A stretch of 64,000 bases of DNA, from assembly GCF_014842995.1 (NCBI RefSeq), contig NZ_JACYXL010000001.1, positions 125,183-189,182 of the forward strand, given 5' to 3'. Of the stretch, positions 25,978-34,292 are shown piece after piece. The notes below the pieces were generated by a model, which saw nothing but the letters and a program-made list of their open reading frames with translations, had not been told where the DNA came from and did no database searches. The first letter of the stretch is position 1; each line of letters begins with the position of its first letter. The translations under genes and the position numbers were made by a program. This DNA is from Rhodanobacter sp. 7MK24. GTDB lineage: Bacteria > Pseudomonadota > Gammaproteobacteria > Xanthomonadales > Rhodanobacteraceae.

Positions 25978-26508
25978 ATGGCCACTGTTCTTCGATCCAC
26001 GCGTGCGTGGTGCTTGCCGTTGGCCGCGGTCCTGCTGGCGTCCTGTGCCACGGAAGCGCCGGTCGAGGCACCCAGGCATCCCGCGGTCTCGCCTGCGAGC
26101 ATGGTCGCGGCCATCCGCGCCGCGGGCGACCGCGAACAATCCGTGATCGCGGTGCAGCCCTTGGCCGACCCGGGCATTTCCGCGTGGCAACAGGCCGCCG
26201 AGGCCAGCGTGCAGGCCGGTCATTACGATACGGCCGCAGCCACGCTCGACCAGGCGATCAAGCAAAGCCCGAATTCGCCCGATCTGCTGCAGGACCGCGC
26301 CGAAGTGGCGATATACCAGCACGACTACGACATGGCGCAGAAGCTCGCGCAGCATTCGTGGACGGTGGGTCCCAAGTTCGGTCCGCTGTGCGCGCGCAAC
26401 TGGGAAACCATCGCGCAACTGCGCAAGGAAGCCGGCGACGACACAGGCTTCGACACTGCGGAAAAGTGGTTGCCGAAGTGCCATGTGCAAGGCGTCAATC
26501 GGTTCTGA
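25978..26508 (+). CDS. Small lipoprotein with TPR-like repeats, downstream of mrcB
   Basis: The 176-residue protein has a lipoprotein signal ending LLASC (Cys about 23), so it should be lipidated. Residues about 70-120 read as a TPR pair (AWQQAAEASVQAGHYDTAAATLDQAIKQSPNSPDLLQDRAEVAIYQHDYDMA in outline). Its ATG lies one base after the PBP1B stop, so the two are probably co-translated. In E. coli an outer-membrane lipoprotein, LpoB, activates PBP1B. This protein is not an obvious LpoB homologue but occupies a suggestive position. Two cysteines near the C-terminus may form a disulfide. Confidence 0.8.
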   Translation: MATVLRSTRAWCLPLAAVLLASCATEAPVEAPRHPAVSPASMVAAIRAAGDREQSVIAVQPLADPGISAWQQAAEASVQAGHYDTAAATLDQAIKQSPNSPDLLQDRAEVAIYQHDYDMAQKLAQHSWTVGPKFGPLCARNWETIAQLRKEAGDDTGFDTAEKWLPKCHVQGVNRF

Positions 26509-27386
26509 TCTATCGGGCAGGCTCTTAGGGTCCGTTCAAGACCTTTGTTTCGACGGGGAGATCTTCCTCGCTGTCGCAAGGAACATGGCGGTTTCGTTCG
26601 CCTGCCTTCGCCGAGTCCCCTTTCCTTGCTGACCCACGCCACCGCACGAGCGGTGGCGAACGGCGAAACCGGCCCGAAGGGCGGAGGGCAGGACGCCCGG
26701 AGTCAGGCAAGGTGGCCCCCCAAAAAGGCCAGGTTCAATCCGCCGGAGCTGCAAGCAGTTGTGTCGACGTATTGGAGCCGCTGCCGCCCATGCGATAGAC
26801 CGGACGCTCACGCCGCGCCGTATCTGGAAACTGGGGGTTCCAGTTCACCGGGGAGGGCAGGTCTCTTTGCGCACAGGTCGGCGTCATCGCTCGGTCATGG
26901 ACGGATGCTCACGCGTCCGCTCTTTCTCGGGTTGCGTGCAGACAGCTTCCGGCGCGGGCCGCAAGAGACTTTGAACAGGTGCTCAGGCCATGTGGTCGCG
27001 AGTGACCGGTCCGGGCCTGGGCTGTGGCCGTTTCATCGGCCGGAAGGTTGCCATTTCAATTTTCCGTCCCTCAAACGTCTGACTACCTGAGACGGGTCGG
27101 AATGCGTCGCTGCGGTCGTCGATGGTTCGGGTATCCCGAGGCTGTCGCCACCGTCTGTGGCGCTCAGGAGCAGGGGCGTTCGTGAACACGCCGCCGACCC
27201 GACGGCTTGGAGTGGTATGCATGCCTTGCCCCGCGAGCATGCAGGTCTGCGTCGGGATGGCGCTTTTCCGGCAACCCGGCGGTGCCCCCGCACCGCCGGG
27301 TTGCTGGAGGACTTCCGCCGCTTCGAGGGACAGTCCGCGCACACCGCGCATTTGCAGGCGCAGCCGCTGCGGCGATACTGGCGCAG
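26509..27386. other. 878-nt gene-free stretch before yoaA
   Basis: No frame here combines a ribosome binding site, family-like sequence and codon use like its neighbours. Open frames of 70-180 codons exist but are arginine/proline-rich and overlap each other. The stretch ends with a very stable hairpin (27268-27307). It also carries repeat-like segments, such as the CACGCCACCGCACGAGCGG-type sequence near 26635. It may be a decayed element, a dispersed repeat or a non-coding RNA locus. Confidence 0.6.
27268..27307. repeat. Very stable 17-bp hairpin 80 nt before yoaA
   Basis: GCAACCCGGCGGTG (27271-27284) pairs perfectly with CACCGCCGGGTTGC (27291-27304) around the loop CCCCCG. The stem extends to 27268/27307 with one G-T wobble. 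No U-tract follows on either strand, so a simple terminator is unlikely. Confidence 0.7.
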
Positions 27387-29333
27387 ATGATTGATCACGA
27401 CGATATCGACGCCGCCGCGTTGCTCGGCCCCGATGGCCCGTTCGCGCGCGAACTGCCGAACTTCGCGCCGCGTGCCGTACAGCAGGCGATGGCCGAGGCC
27501 GTGGCGCAGGCCATCGCCGGGCGCGAGACGCTGATCGCCGAGGCCGGTACCGGTACCGGCAAGACCTACGCCTACCTTGTGCCCGCGCTGCGCTCGGGCG
27601 AGCGGGTGATCGTTTCCACCGGCACCAAGGCGCTGCAGGACCAGCTTTACTTTCGCGACCTGCCGAAGGTGGTCTCCGTGCTCGGCCTACGACTAAAGAC
27701 GGCACTGCTGAAGGGGCGCGCGAACTACCTGTGCCTGTACCGGCTCGACCAGACCGTGCGCGAAGGCGCGAGCTTCGACAAGCCACAGGCCGCGCAACTG
27801 GCGACGATACGTGCGTGGTCGGCGCGTACGCGACGCGGCGACCGCATGGAACTGGCCGAGGTGCCGGAGGAATCGCCGCTGTGGCCGCGGGTCACCTCCA
27901 CGCCGGAGAACTGCCTGGGCGTGGAGTGCCCGTTCTACGACGATTGCCACGTGTTCAAGGCACGTCGCGAAGCGCAGGAAGCCGATCTCGTGGTGGTGAA
28001 CCATCACCTGCTGTTCGCCGACCTTGCGCTCAAGCAGGAAGGCTTCGGCGAGATCCTGCCAGGCGCGGCGGCCTTCATCCTCGACGAGGCGCACCAGGTG
28101 CCCGAGCTTGCCGGGCAATTCTTCTCGCAAAGCGTGAGCGCGCGCCAGCTCGGGGACCTCGCGCAGGACAGCCTGCGCGAATGCAGCGGCGTCACCGGCG
28201 CCATCGGCTTGCTGCTGGAGCCGGTGGAGGCGCTGCAGGAGGCATTGCGCAAGCTGCGCCTCGCCATGGAACCGTTGGGGCTGCGCGGCACGTTCGCCGC
28301 CCTGGAAGGATCGGGCGAGGTGCACGACGGGCTGCGCGAAGTAGGTGACCTGCTGAGCACGCTGGCTGACCTGCTCGCTTCGCAGGCCGAGCGCTCGCGC
28401 GGTTTCGCCAATGCATATGAGCGGGCGGCGATGCTGGCCGAACGGCTGGAGCGCATCCTCGAGCAGGCGTCCGATCGCGACGTGCGCTGGTACGAACTCT
28501 TCCCGCGCGGATTCGCGTTGCACGCCACGCCGCTGGATCTCGCCGCGCCGCTGCGAGCGATGCGCGAACGCAGCGAGGCCGCCTGGGTGTTCACCTCGGC
28601 CACGCTGTCGGTGGCCGGCCGGTTCGAGCACTTCGCACGCCAGCTCGGGTTGGACGAGCCGCAGGCGCTGTTGCTGGAAAGTCCGTTCGACTATGCGAAG
28701 CAGGCTCTGTGCTACATGCCCCAAGGCCTGCCTGATCCCGCTGCGCGCGACTACACCGAGCGCGTGCTCGATGTCGTGCTGCCGGTGTTGCAGGCATCGA
28801 ACGGCCGTGCCTTCCTGCTGTTCACTTCGCATCGCGCGTTGCGTCGCGCCGCCGAACTGTTGGCCGAACGCGTGCCGTGGCCGCTGTTCGTGCAGGGTAC
28901 GGCGCCGCGCCACCAGCTGCTGGAGGATTTCCGCCATTCGGGGCACGGTGTGCTGCTGGGCGCGGCGAGTTTCTGGGAAGGTGTGGACGTGGCCGGCGAC
29001 GCGCTCAGCGTGGTGGTGATCGACAAGCTGCCGTTCGCCGCACCCGACGATCCGGTATTGGTCGCGCGGCTGGAAGCGCTGGAACAGCAGGGCATCAATC
29101 CATTCATGGGTTGGCAGGTGCCCGCCGCGGCCATCGCGCTGAAACAGGGGGCCGGCCGCTTGATCCGCAGCGTCACCGACCGCGGCGTCCTGGTGTTGTG
29201 CGATCCGCGCCTCGCCACCAAGGGTTACGGCAAGCTGTTCCTCGCCAGCCTGCCGCCGATGCCGCGCACCCGCGAACTGGTGGATGCAGAGGCGTTCTTC
29301 GCGCCGCTCGTCGATGAGCGTAATGTGTGTTGA
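27387..29333 (+). CDS. yoaA: YoaA/DinG-family iron-sulfur DNA helicase
   Basis: The 648-residue protein has the superfamily 2 XPD/DinG layout. Walker A is AGTGTGKT (53-60) and DEAH is at 233-236. Between them lie four cysteines that fit a [4Fe-4S] cluster: 116, 176, 181 and 187 (NYLCL, NCLGVECPFYDDC). The C-terminal helicase motifs include FTSATLS, LLFTSHRALR, GAASFWEGVD and QGAGRLIR. The length is close to E. coli YoaA (636), which works with DNA polymerase III chi at stalled forks. ATG 27387 begins at the family N-terminus; the frame is open about 60 codons further upstream through the hairpin region. Confidence 0.9.
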   Translation: MIDHDDIDAAALLGPDGPFARELPNFAPRAVQQAMAEAVAQAIAGRETLIAEAGTGTGKTYAYLVPALRSGERVIVSTGTKALQDQLYFRDLPKVVSVLGLRLKTALLKGRANYLCLYRLDQTVREGASFDKPQAAQLATIRAWSARTRRGDRMELAEVPEESPLWPRVTSTPENCLGVECPFYDDCHVFKARREAQEADLVVVNHHLLFADLALKQEGFGEILPGAAAFILDEAHQVPELAGQFFSQSVSARQLGDLAQDSLRECSGVTGAIGLLLEPVEALQEALRKLRLAMEPLGLRGTFAALEGSGEVHDGLREVGDLLSTLADLLASQAERSRGFANAYERAAMLAERLERILEQASDRDVRWYELFPRGFALHATPLDLAAPLRAMRERSEAAWVFTSATLSVAGRFEHFARQLGLDEPQALLLESPFDYAKQALCYMPQGLPDPAARDYTERVLDVVLPVLQASNGRAFLLFTSHRALRRAAELLAERVPWPLFVQGTAPRHQLLEDFRHSGHGVLLGAASFWEGVDVAGDALSVVVIDKLPFAAPDDPVLVARLEALEQQGINPFMGWQVPAAAIALKQGAGRLIRSVTDRGVLVLCDPRLATKGYGKLFLASLPPMPRTRELVDAEAFFAPLVDERNVC

Positions 29334-29334
29334 C

Positions 29335-29412
29335 GTCGTGCCCGCGAAAGCGGGCGTCCATGTGGATCTCCGGCGTATTCGAAAATGGATGCCCGCTTTC
29401 GCGGGCACGACG
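29335..29412. repeat. Inverted repeat downstream of yoaA
   Basis: GACGTCGTGCCCGCGAAAGC near 29335-29354 and GCTTTCGCGGGCACGACGCC near 29394-29413 are inverted copies, each itself a small hairpin (CCCGCGAAAGCGGG). They resemble the end modules of the composite elements but lack the central block. Confidence 0.7.
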
Positions 29413-29444
29413 CCAGAACGGGAATGTCATGGGGAGCCAGCCGC

Positions 29445-29843
29445 ATGAGCCGCGAACCCGAGCTGCGCACTGATCCGGCGTTGCTGCCCGTGCTGGACGA
29501 ACTGCGCCGGCGCGAACCGATCTTCCATCGTCCGGAATTCGGCGCGACTCGCACCGACCACCTTGCCATGACGGCGGAGGATTTCTGGGAGGTGGGCGCT
29601 TCCGGCAACCGCTACAGCCGCGAGCACGTGCTCGACGTCCTCGACGAACGCCAACGCAACCCGCAGCCCGATCCGTATGAAACCGGCGACTTCCACTGCC
29701 GCCAGCTTGCCGAAGCGGTCTATCTGCTGACCTACACCTTGCGCCAGGGCGAACGCGTGACGCGCCGCGCCACGATCTGGCGCCGCGATGCGGACGGCTG
29801 GAAGATCGTGTTCCATCAGGGCACGGTGGTCGCGGATACCTGA
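29445..29843 (+). CDS. DUF4440/SnoaL-like small protein
   Basis: The 132-residue protein has the compact NTF2-like fold expected of DUF4440. It opens with a helical segment ([21 protein letters not shown]), followed by a region rich in beta strands that ends [18 protein letters not shown], the family's usual closing strand pair. DUF4440 proteins have varied or unknown roles, and no catalytic assignment is possible. ATG 29445 is preferred because GGGGAG lies nine bases before it; ATG 29424 is in frame. It precedes lldD by 53 nt on the same strand. Confidence 0.75.
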   Translation: MSREPELRTDPALLPVLDELRRREPIFHRPEFGATRTDHLAMTAEDFWEVGASGNRYSREHVLDVLDERQRNPQPDPYETGDFHCRQLAEAVYLLTYTLRQGERVTRRATIWRRDADGWKIVFHQGTVVADT

Positions 29844-29896
29844 GAGCAGGCTCCGAGTATTGCGTGCCGCGTGGTGGCGTAGCAGAGTTCGTCGCC

Positions 29897-31033
29897 ATGA
29901 TCATTTCCTCCGCCCTCGATTACCGCGCGGCTGCGCAACGCCGGCTGCCGCCGTTCCTGTTCCACTACATCGACGGTGGCGCCTACGACGAGCAGACCCT
30001 GCGCCGCAACGTGGACGACTTGCGCGGTCTTGCGTTGCGTCAGCGTGTATTGAAGGAGGTCGGGGAGGTGGATCTCTCCACTGAACTGTTCGGCGAGAAG
30101 CTGAGCCTGCCCGTGGCGCTGGCGCCGGTAGGGCTCACCGGCATGTACGCGCGGCGCGGCGAGGTGCAGGCGGCGCGCGCGGCGGCGGCGAAGGGCGTGC
30201 CGTTCACGCTGTCCACGGTGTCGGTGTGCCCCATCGAGGAAGTGCAGGCGCAGGTGTCGCGGCCGATCTGGTTCCAGCTTTACGTGCTGCGCGACCGCGC
30301 CTTCATGCGCAACGCGCTGGATCGCGCCTGGGCCGCCGGCGTGCGCACCCTGGTGTTCACCGTGGACATGCCGGTGCCGGGCGCGCGCTACCGCGATGCG
30401 CATTCGGGCATGTCGGGGCCCCATGCCGCGTCGCGCCGCATCTGGCAGGCGATGTGTCATCCGCGCTGGTCGTGGGACGTGGGCCTGCTGGGCCGGCCGC
30501 ATGACCTCGGCAATGTATCGGCCTATCTCGGCCACCGCATCGGGCTGGAGGACTACATCGGCTGGCTGGGCAAGAACTTCGATCCGTCTATCGGCTGGCG
30601 CGACCTGGAATGGATACGCGAATCCTGGAAGGGCGCGATGCTCATCAAGGGCATTCTCGACCCGCAGGACGCGAAGGAGGCGGTGCGCTTCGGTGCCGAC
30701 GGCATCGTGGTGTCCAACCACGGCGGCCGTCAGCTGGATGGCGTGCTGTCTTCCGCGCGCGCCCTGCCGGCGATCGCCGATGCGGTGAAGGGCGAATTGA
30801 AGATCCTCGCCGACTCCGGCGTGCGCAGCGGCCTCGACGTGGTGCGCATGCTCGCGCTGGGTGCCGACGGCGTGCTGCTGGGCCGGGCCTTCGTCTATGC
30901 GCTGGCGGCGAGGGGCGAGCAGGGCGTCGCCCATCTGCTGGACCTGATCGCCAGCGAGATGCGCGTCGCGATGACGCTGACCGGCGCGAGGTCGCTGGCC
31001 GGCATTTCGCGCGAGAGCCTGGCCGCCGTATAA
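29897..31033 (+). CDS. lldD: L-lactate dehydrogenase (FMN, quinone-linked)
   Basis: The 378-residue protein is almost collinear with E. coli LldD from its first residues ([20 protein letters not shown]). It keeps the FMN-binding [16 protein letters not shown] and [14 protein letters not shown] segments, the active-site His in [12 protein letters not shown] (about residue 270) and the terminal [10 protein letters not shown] helix. The enzyme oxidises L-lactate to pyruvate at the inner membrane and passes electrons to quinone. The lactate permease and regulator (LldP, LldR) that accompany it in E. coli are absent here. Confidence 0.96.
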   Translation: MIISSALDYRAAAQRRLPPFLFHYIDGGAYDEQTLRRNVDDLRGLALRQRVLKEVGEVDLSTELFGEKLSLPVALAPVGLTGMYARRGEVQAARAAAAKGVPFTLSTVSVCPIEEVQAQVSRPIWFQLYVLRDRAFMRNALDRAWAAGVRTLVFTVDMPVPGARYRDAHSGMSGPHAASRRIWQAMCHPRWSWDVGLLGRPHDLGNVSAYLGHRIGLEDYIGWLGKNFDPSIGWRDLEWIRESWKGAMLIKGILDPQDAKEAVRFGADGIVVSNHGGRQLDGVLSSARALPAIADAVKGELKILADSGVRSGLDVVRMLALGADGVLLGRAFVYALAARGEQGVAHLLDLIASEMRVAMTLTGARSLAGISRESLAAV

Positions 31034-31148
31034 AAGCCACGCTGCAGTCCGTTCGTGGCCCACATCTGCCTGCGGGAACACCTCGCGTGTTGTTGTGATT
31101 CGTACTTCCGCAACAGGGAGCTACGATCATGGTCGGTGCAGGTCTTTT

Positions 31149-31245
31149 TGCCCGTCATCCCTGCGCAAGCAGGACAAGCGCGCTGCGCGCAGAACGCCCA
31201 AAGGGCGGCCTCGCAGGGGCGAGCGCAGCGAGTCATCCAGTGCTT
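31149..31245. repeat. Composite palindromic repeat element, copy E (inverted, short)
   Basis: It lies between lldD and tsaB. It reads CCGTCATCCCTGCGCAAGCAGG, then GCGCGCAGAACGCCCAAAGGGCGG, then GCGCAGCGAGTCATCCAGTG. This is the reverse complement of the core of copies A, B and D, without the far end module. Confidence 0.75.
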
Positions 31246-31305
31246 TCACGCGCAACGCGTTGCAGCAGCGTGATGCGCACAACCTGCAGCTATCATGGGC
31301 CGGCC

Positions 31306-32004
31306 ATGAACCTGCTCGCCATCGAAACAGCCACCGAAGCCTGCTCCGTCGCCCTGATCCACGGCGACGAAGTGGTCGCCCGCAGCGAACTCGCGCCCCG
31401 CCGCCACGCCGAGCGCGTATTGCCGATGGCGGACGAACTGCTGGCCGAGGCCGGCTTGGGGCGTCATGCCCTGGATGTGATTGCGGTCGGCCGTGGCCCC
31501 GGTGCCTTCACCGGCGTGCGCCTCGCGGTGTCGCTGGCGCAAGGCATGGCCTTGGCGCTGGACGTGCCCGTGGTCACCGTCTCCTCGCTCGCCGCACTGG
31601 CGCTGGAGGCGCCGGACGACGGCGATGACACCGACGCCATCCTCGCTGTGATCGATGCCCGCATGGGCGAGATCTACGCCGCCAGTTATCGCCGCGATGG
31701 CGAAGGCGGCCTCGTTGCGCTGGACGGCGAGCGGGTCTGCACCGCCGAATCCCTGCTGCTGCCCGAGGCCCACTCCTGGCAGGTAGTGGGCAGCGGCTGG
31801 GCCACCTATGAAGCCGTGCTGCGCGAACGACTGGGCGCAACCCCGCGTTTTGCCGACGGCGCGCGTTACCCGCAAGCCCTGCACGTCGCCGAACTCGCCG
31901 CGCGCGAATTCAAGGCTGGTCGCGCGCAGGCACCGGAACACGCGTTGCCGGTCTATCTACGCGACAAGGTGGCGTTGACGCTGGTGGAGCAGGGGAAGGC
32001 CTAG
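31306..32004 (+). CDS. tsaB: TsaB, tRNA threonylcarbamoyladenosine biosynthesis protein
   Basis: The 232-residue protein has the ASKHA-type N-terminus MNLLAIETATEACSVAL. It carries the TsaB signature VGRGPGAFTGVRLAVSLAQGMALAL (about 63-87), and ends VYLRDKVA, the conserved tail. TsaB has no metal site of its own; it binds TsaD and TsaE to form t6A37 on ANN-decoding tRNAs in the cytoplasm. ATG 31306 matches the family start exactly. The gene is separated from lldD by repeat copy E and appears to be transcribed alone. Confidence 0.94.
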   Translation: MNLLAIETATEACSVALIHGDEVVARSELAPRRHAERVLPMADELLAEAGLGRHALDVIAVGRGPGAFTGVRLAVSLAQGMALALDVPVVTVSSLAALALEAPDDGDDTDAILAVIDARMGEIYAASYRRDGEGGLVALDGERVCTAESLLLPEAHSWQVVGSGWATYEAVLRERLGATPRFADGARYPQALHVAELAAREFKAGRAQAPEHALPVYLRDKVALTLVEQGKA

Positions 32005-32135
32005 CTCGCATACGTCTGCGAGGCGACAACTCCGCGGCAATGAATCCACATGGACGGTGATCGTGCCACTGCCATAGAGTGGCGGTAGCTAAGTGGGCGA
32101 CCGCTTCGCGGCTGCCAGTCAAACAGGGGACAAGC

Positions 32136-33170
32136 ATGTATCTACGCATTGCCGCAACGGCGATCCTTTCTGTCGGTGTGGTCTTCGCAGCCCAATGCCT
32201 GGGACAGGAAGCCGCCAAGCCACTGGTCACCAGTCCCGTGTACACGAAGCCGCAGCAGCTCGTGGACATGGATCATGGGCGGCGCATGAACATCTATTGC
32301 CTGGGGTCCGGTTCGCCGACCGTCATCCTGGATGCAGGCATGGGCGATTCCACCATTTCGTGGGCACTGGTGCAGCCGGCCCTCGCCGCCAGAACGAAGG
32401 TCTGTTCCTACGATCGCGCCGGCCTGGGTTTCAGCGATGGCTCAAGCCGCCCGAGTGCCGCGGCCAACATCGCCGAGGATCTGCATGCCTTGCTCAAGGC
32501 GGCTCATGTCGCTCCGCCATATGTTCTTGTCGGCCACTCGGCGGCGGGCATGTACATCCGCGTTTATGCCGACCGCTATCCCGACGAGGTAGTCGGCATG
32601 GTTTCGGTCGAAGGCTCGCACGAGGATCAATGGGTGCGTGGATGGGCCATTGGCGCACCGGGTCAGCAAGCCAAGTGGGATGCCTTCCTGAAGGAATACG
32701 GCAGTTGCGTGGATGAGGCGAGGCGCGGCCTCGTCCCCGGCACCCCGGCCTACAAGAAATGCGTAGGCGATCCCGATCCGCGCTTCAGTCCGGCCATCAA
32801 TGCAGCACAGGCGCGCTATGCAGCGACCGTGCGCTGGCAGAGTGCGGCTGCCTCCGAGCGCCAGTCCGTGGCCTACGCCAGCGCCGACCAGGCGCGCGCC
32901 ACGCGCAGACATTACGGCGACATGCCGATCATCGTGCTGACCCACTCGCCCTATCCGAAAGCGAAGGACGAAACCCAGGAAGAACGGAACCAGCGCACGC
33001 TGCTGTGGGAGTCGCTGCATCTGGATGTAGCCGCAATGTCCACGCGCGGCGTGAACGAGATCGTGCCGAATTCGGGCCATTACATCCAGTACGAACACCC
33101 GCAAATCGTGATCGATGCCATCGACCAAGCGTTGTCGATTGCAAGGGAAGACATGCGAAAGACCCAGTGA
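32136..33170 (+). CDS. Exported alpha/beta hydrolase
   Basis: The 344-residue protein has a signal peptide (about 1-23, hydrophobic LRIAATAILSVGVVFAAQ). The alpha/beta hydrolase fold follows, with the oxyanion region ILDAGMGDS, the nucleophile elbow GHSAAG (Ser135) and the likely catalytic His near the C-terminus (NSGHYIQYEHP). Four cysteines in the mature part could form disulfides, fitting a periplasmic enzyme. The substrate is unknown; an esterase or lipase-like activity is possible. CAGGGGA before ATG 32136 supports the start. It stands alone between tsaB and the convergent yeiH-like gene. Confidence 0.85.
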   Translation: MYLRIAATAILSVGVVFAAQCLGQEAAKPLVTSPVYTKPQQLVDMDHGRRMNIYCLGSGSPTVILDAGMGDSTISWALVQPALAARTKVCSYDRAGLGFSDGSSRPSAAANIAEDLHALLKAAHVAPPYVLVGHSAAGMYIRVYADRYPDEVVGMVSVEGSHEDQWVRGWAIGAPGQQAKWDAFLKEYGSCVDEARRGLVPGTPAYKKCVGDPDPRFSPAINAAQARYAATVRWQSAAASERQSVAYASADQARATRRHYGDMPIIVLTHSPYPKAKDETQEERNQRTLLWESLHLDVAAMSTRGVNEIVPNSGHYIQYEHPQIVIDAIDQALSIAREDMRKTQ

Positions 33171-33177
33171 TCGGCAA

Positions 33178-34203
33178 TCACAACTGCCCAATCAACAACT
33201 GCACCGCCAGGCTGCTTACCGACACCGCCGCCCACACGCCCAGCCCCAGCAGGATCGGCCGCGGGCCGCTGGCGATCATCTTGCGCAGGTTGGCGGAGAG
33301 GCCGATCGCGGTGAGCGCGACGATGATCAGGAACTCGGCGGCAGCGTGCAACGCGGGCTGGATTACGACGGGGATGAGGCCGGCGGTGCGCAGCGCCGAG
33401 GCCACCAGGAACCACAGGATGAACCAAGGGAAGATGCGGCGCAGGCTGAAGTCGGTGGCGCCCATCTTCTTTTCGCGCGCGGCCACCGCGAAGGCGAGAA
33501 TCAAGCAGATCGGGATGATCAGCGTGGCGCGGGTGAGCTTGACGATGGTGGCGTAGTCGCCCGCCGCGTGACTGAAGCTGTAGCCGGCGGCCACCACCGA
33601 CGAGGTGTCGTTGATCGCGGTGCCGGCCCACAGGCCGAAGCCGAGGTCGCTGAGGTGCAGCAGGTGACCGAGCAGTGGGAACAGCAGCACCGCCACCACG
33701 TTGAACAGGAAGATGGTGGAGATCGCGAACGCGGTGTCGTGTTCGTCGGGCTTGATGATCGGCGTCACCGCGGCGATGGCCGAGCCGCCGCAGATCGCGG
33801 TGCCCACGCCGATCAGGATCTTCAACTTGTCGTGCACGCCCAGCCAGCGGCCCAGCGCCCACGCGCTGAGGAAGGCCACGGTCAATGTCACCAGGGTCAC
33901 CGACAACGACTCCAGCCCGGTCTTCGCCACCTGGGTGAGGCTGAGGCCGAAGCCCAGCGCGATGATCGACCACTGCAGCACCTGCTTGCCGGCGAAGGCG
34001 ATGCCGGGCGTGAAGCGCGCATCCGGGGCAACGATGTTGCGCACCGCGATGCCGAGCAGGATGCCGATCACCGGCCCCCCGATCAGCGGCAGCAGCCGAC
34101 CCAGCCACCACGCGACGAGCGCGATCGCGATCGCGAGCAGCAGGCCGGGCGCGCGGCTGCGCAGGGTGGGGCGGGCAAGGGCGGCAGCAAGAGGGGCGTT
34201 CAT
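33178..34203 (-). CDS. yeiH: YeiH-family membrane protein (putative sulfate/sulfite exporter)
   Basis: The 341-residue protein of the UPF0324/YeiH family has about ten membrane helices. Characteristic segments are GGPVIGILLGIAVRN, FAGKQVLQWSIIALGFGLSL, VGTAICGGSAIAAVTPII and AGTAINDTSSVVAAGYS. Family members are called putative sulfate exporters, but the transport activity is poorly tested. It is divergent from a LysR gene 89 nt away. That yeiE-yeiH arrangement, with the regulator controlling the transporter, is known in enterobacteria, where YeiE senses sulfite. The ATG at 34203 starts the family N-terminus. Confidence 0.88.
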   Translation of the reverse strand: MNAPLAAALARPTLRSRAPGLLLAIAIALVAWWLGRLLPLIGGPVIGILLGIAVRNIVAPDARFTPGIAFAGKQVLQWSIIALGFGLSLTQVAKTGLESLSVTLVTLTVAFLSAWALGRWLGVHDKLKILIGVGTAICGGSAIAAVTPIIKPDEHDTAFAISTIFLFNVVAVLLFPLLGHLLHLSDLGFGLWAGTAINDTSSVVAAGYSFSHAAGDYATIVKLTRATLIIPICLILAFAVAAREKKMGATDFSLRRIFPWFILWFLVASALRTAGLIPVVIQPALHAAAEFLIIVALTAIGLSANLRKMIASGPRPILLGLGVWAAVSVSSLAVQLLIGQL

Positions 34204-34265
34204 GGGGTACGGCCTTATGTCGATGCGCGCCATTGTCCGCGCCGCATTCAATCAGGAAAACTTGG

Positions 34266-34290
34266 AATATCTGATCGTTCGTATAAGATT
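34266..34290. promoter_or_regulatory. Possible LysR-type site between yeiH and yeiE
   Basis: The 89-nt divergent spacer contains the AT-rich dyad ATCT-N13-AGAT (34269-34289), just before the yeiE start. LysR sites are typically interrupted T-N11-A dyads of this size. It is a prediction from pattern and position only. Confidence 0.35.
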
Positions 34291-34292
34291 GA

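Noticed and set aside
26545-27090. A 181-codon frame in the gene-free stretch
   Set aside because: It has no ribosome binding site and an irregular, Arg/Ser/Pro-rich translation. It overlaps other open frames and shows no recognisable domain.
27268-27307. Intrinsic terminator before yoaA
   Set aside because: The stem is strong, but no U-tract follows on either strand and no gene ends nearby on the plus strand within 700 nt.
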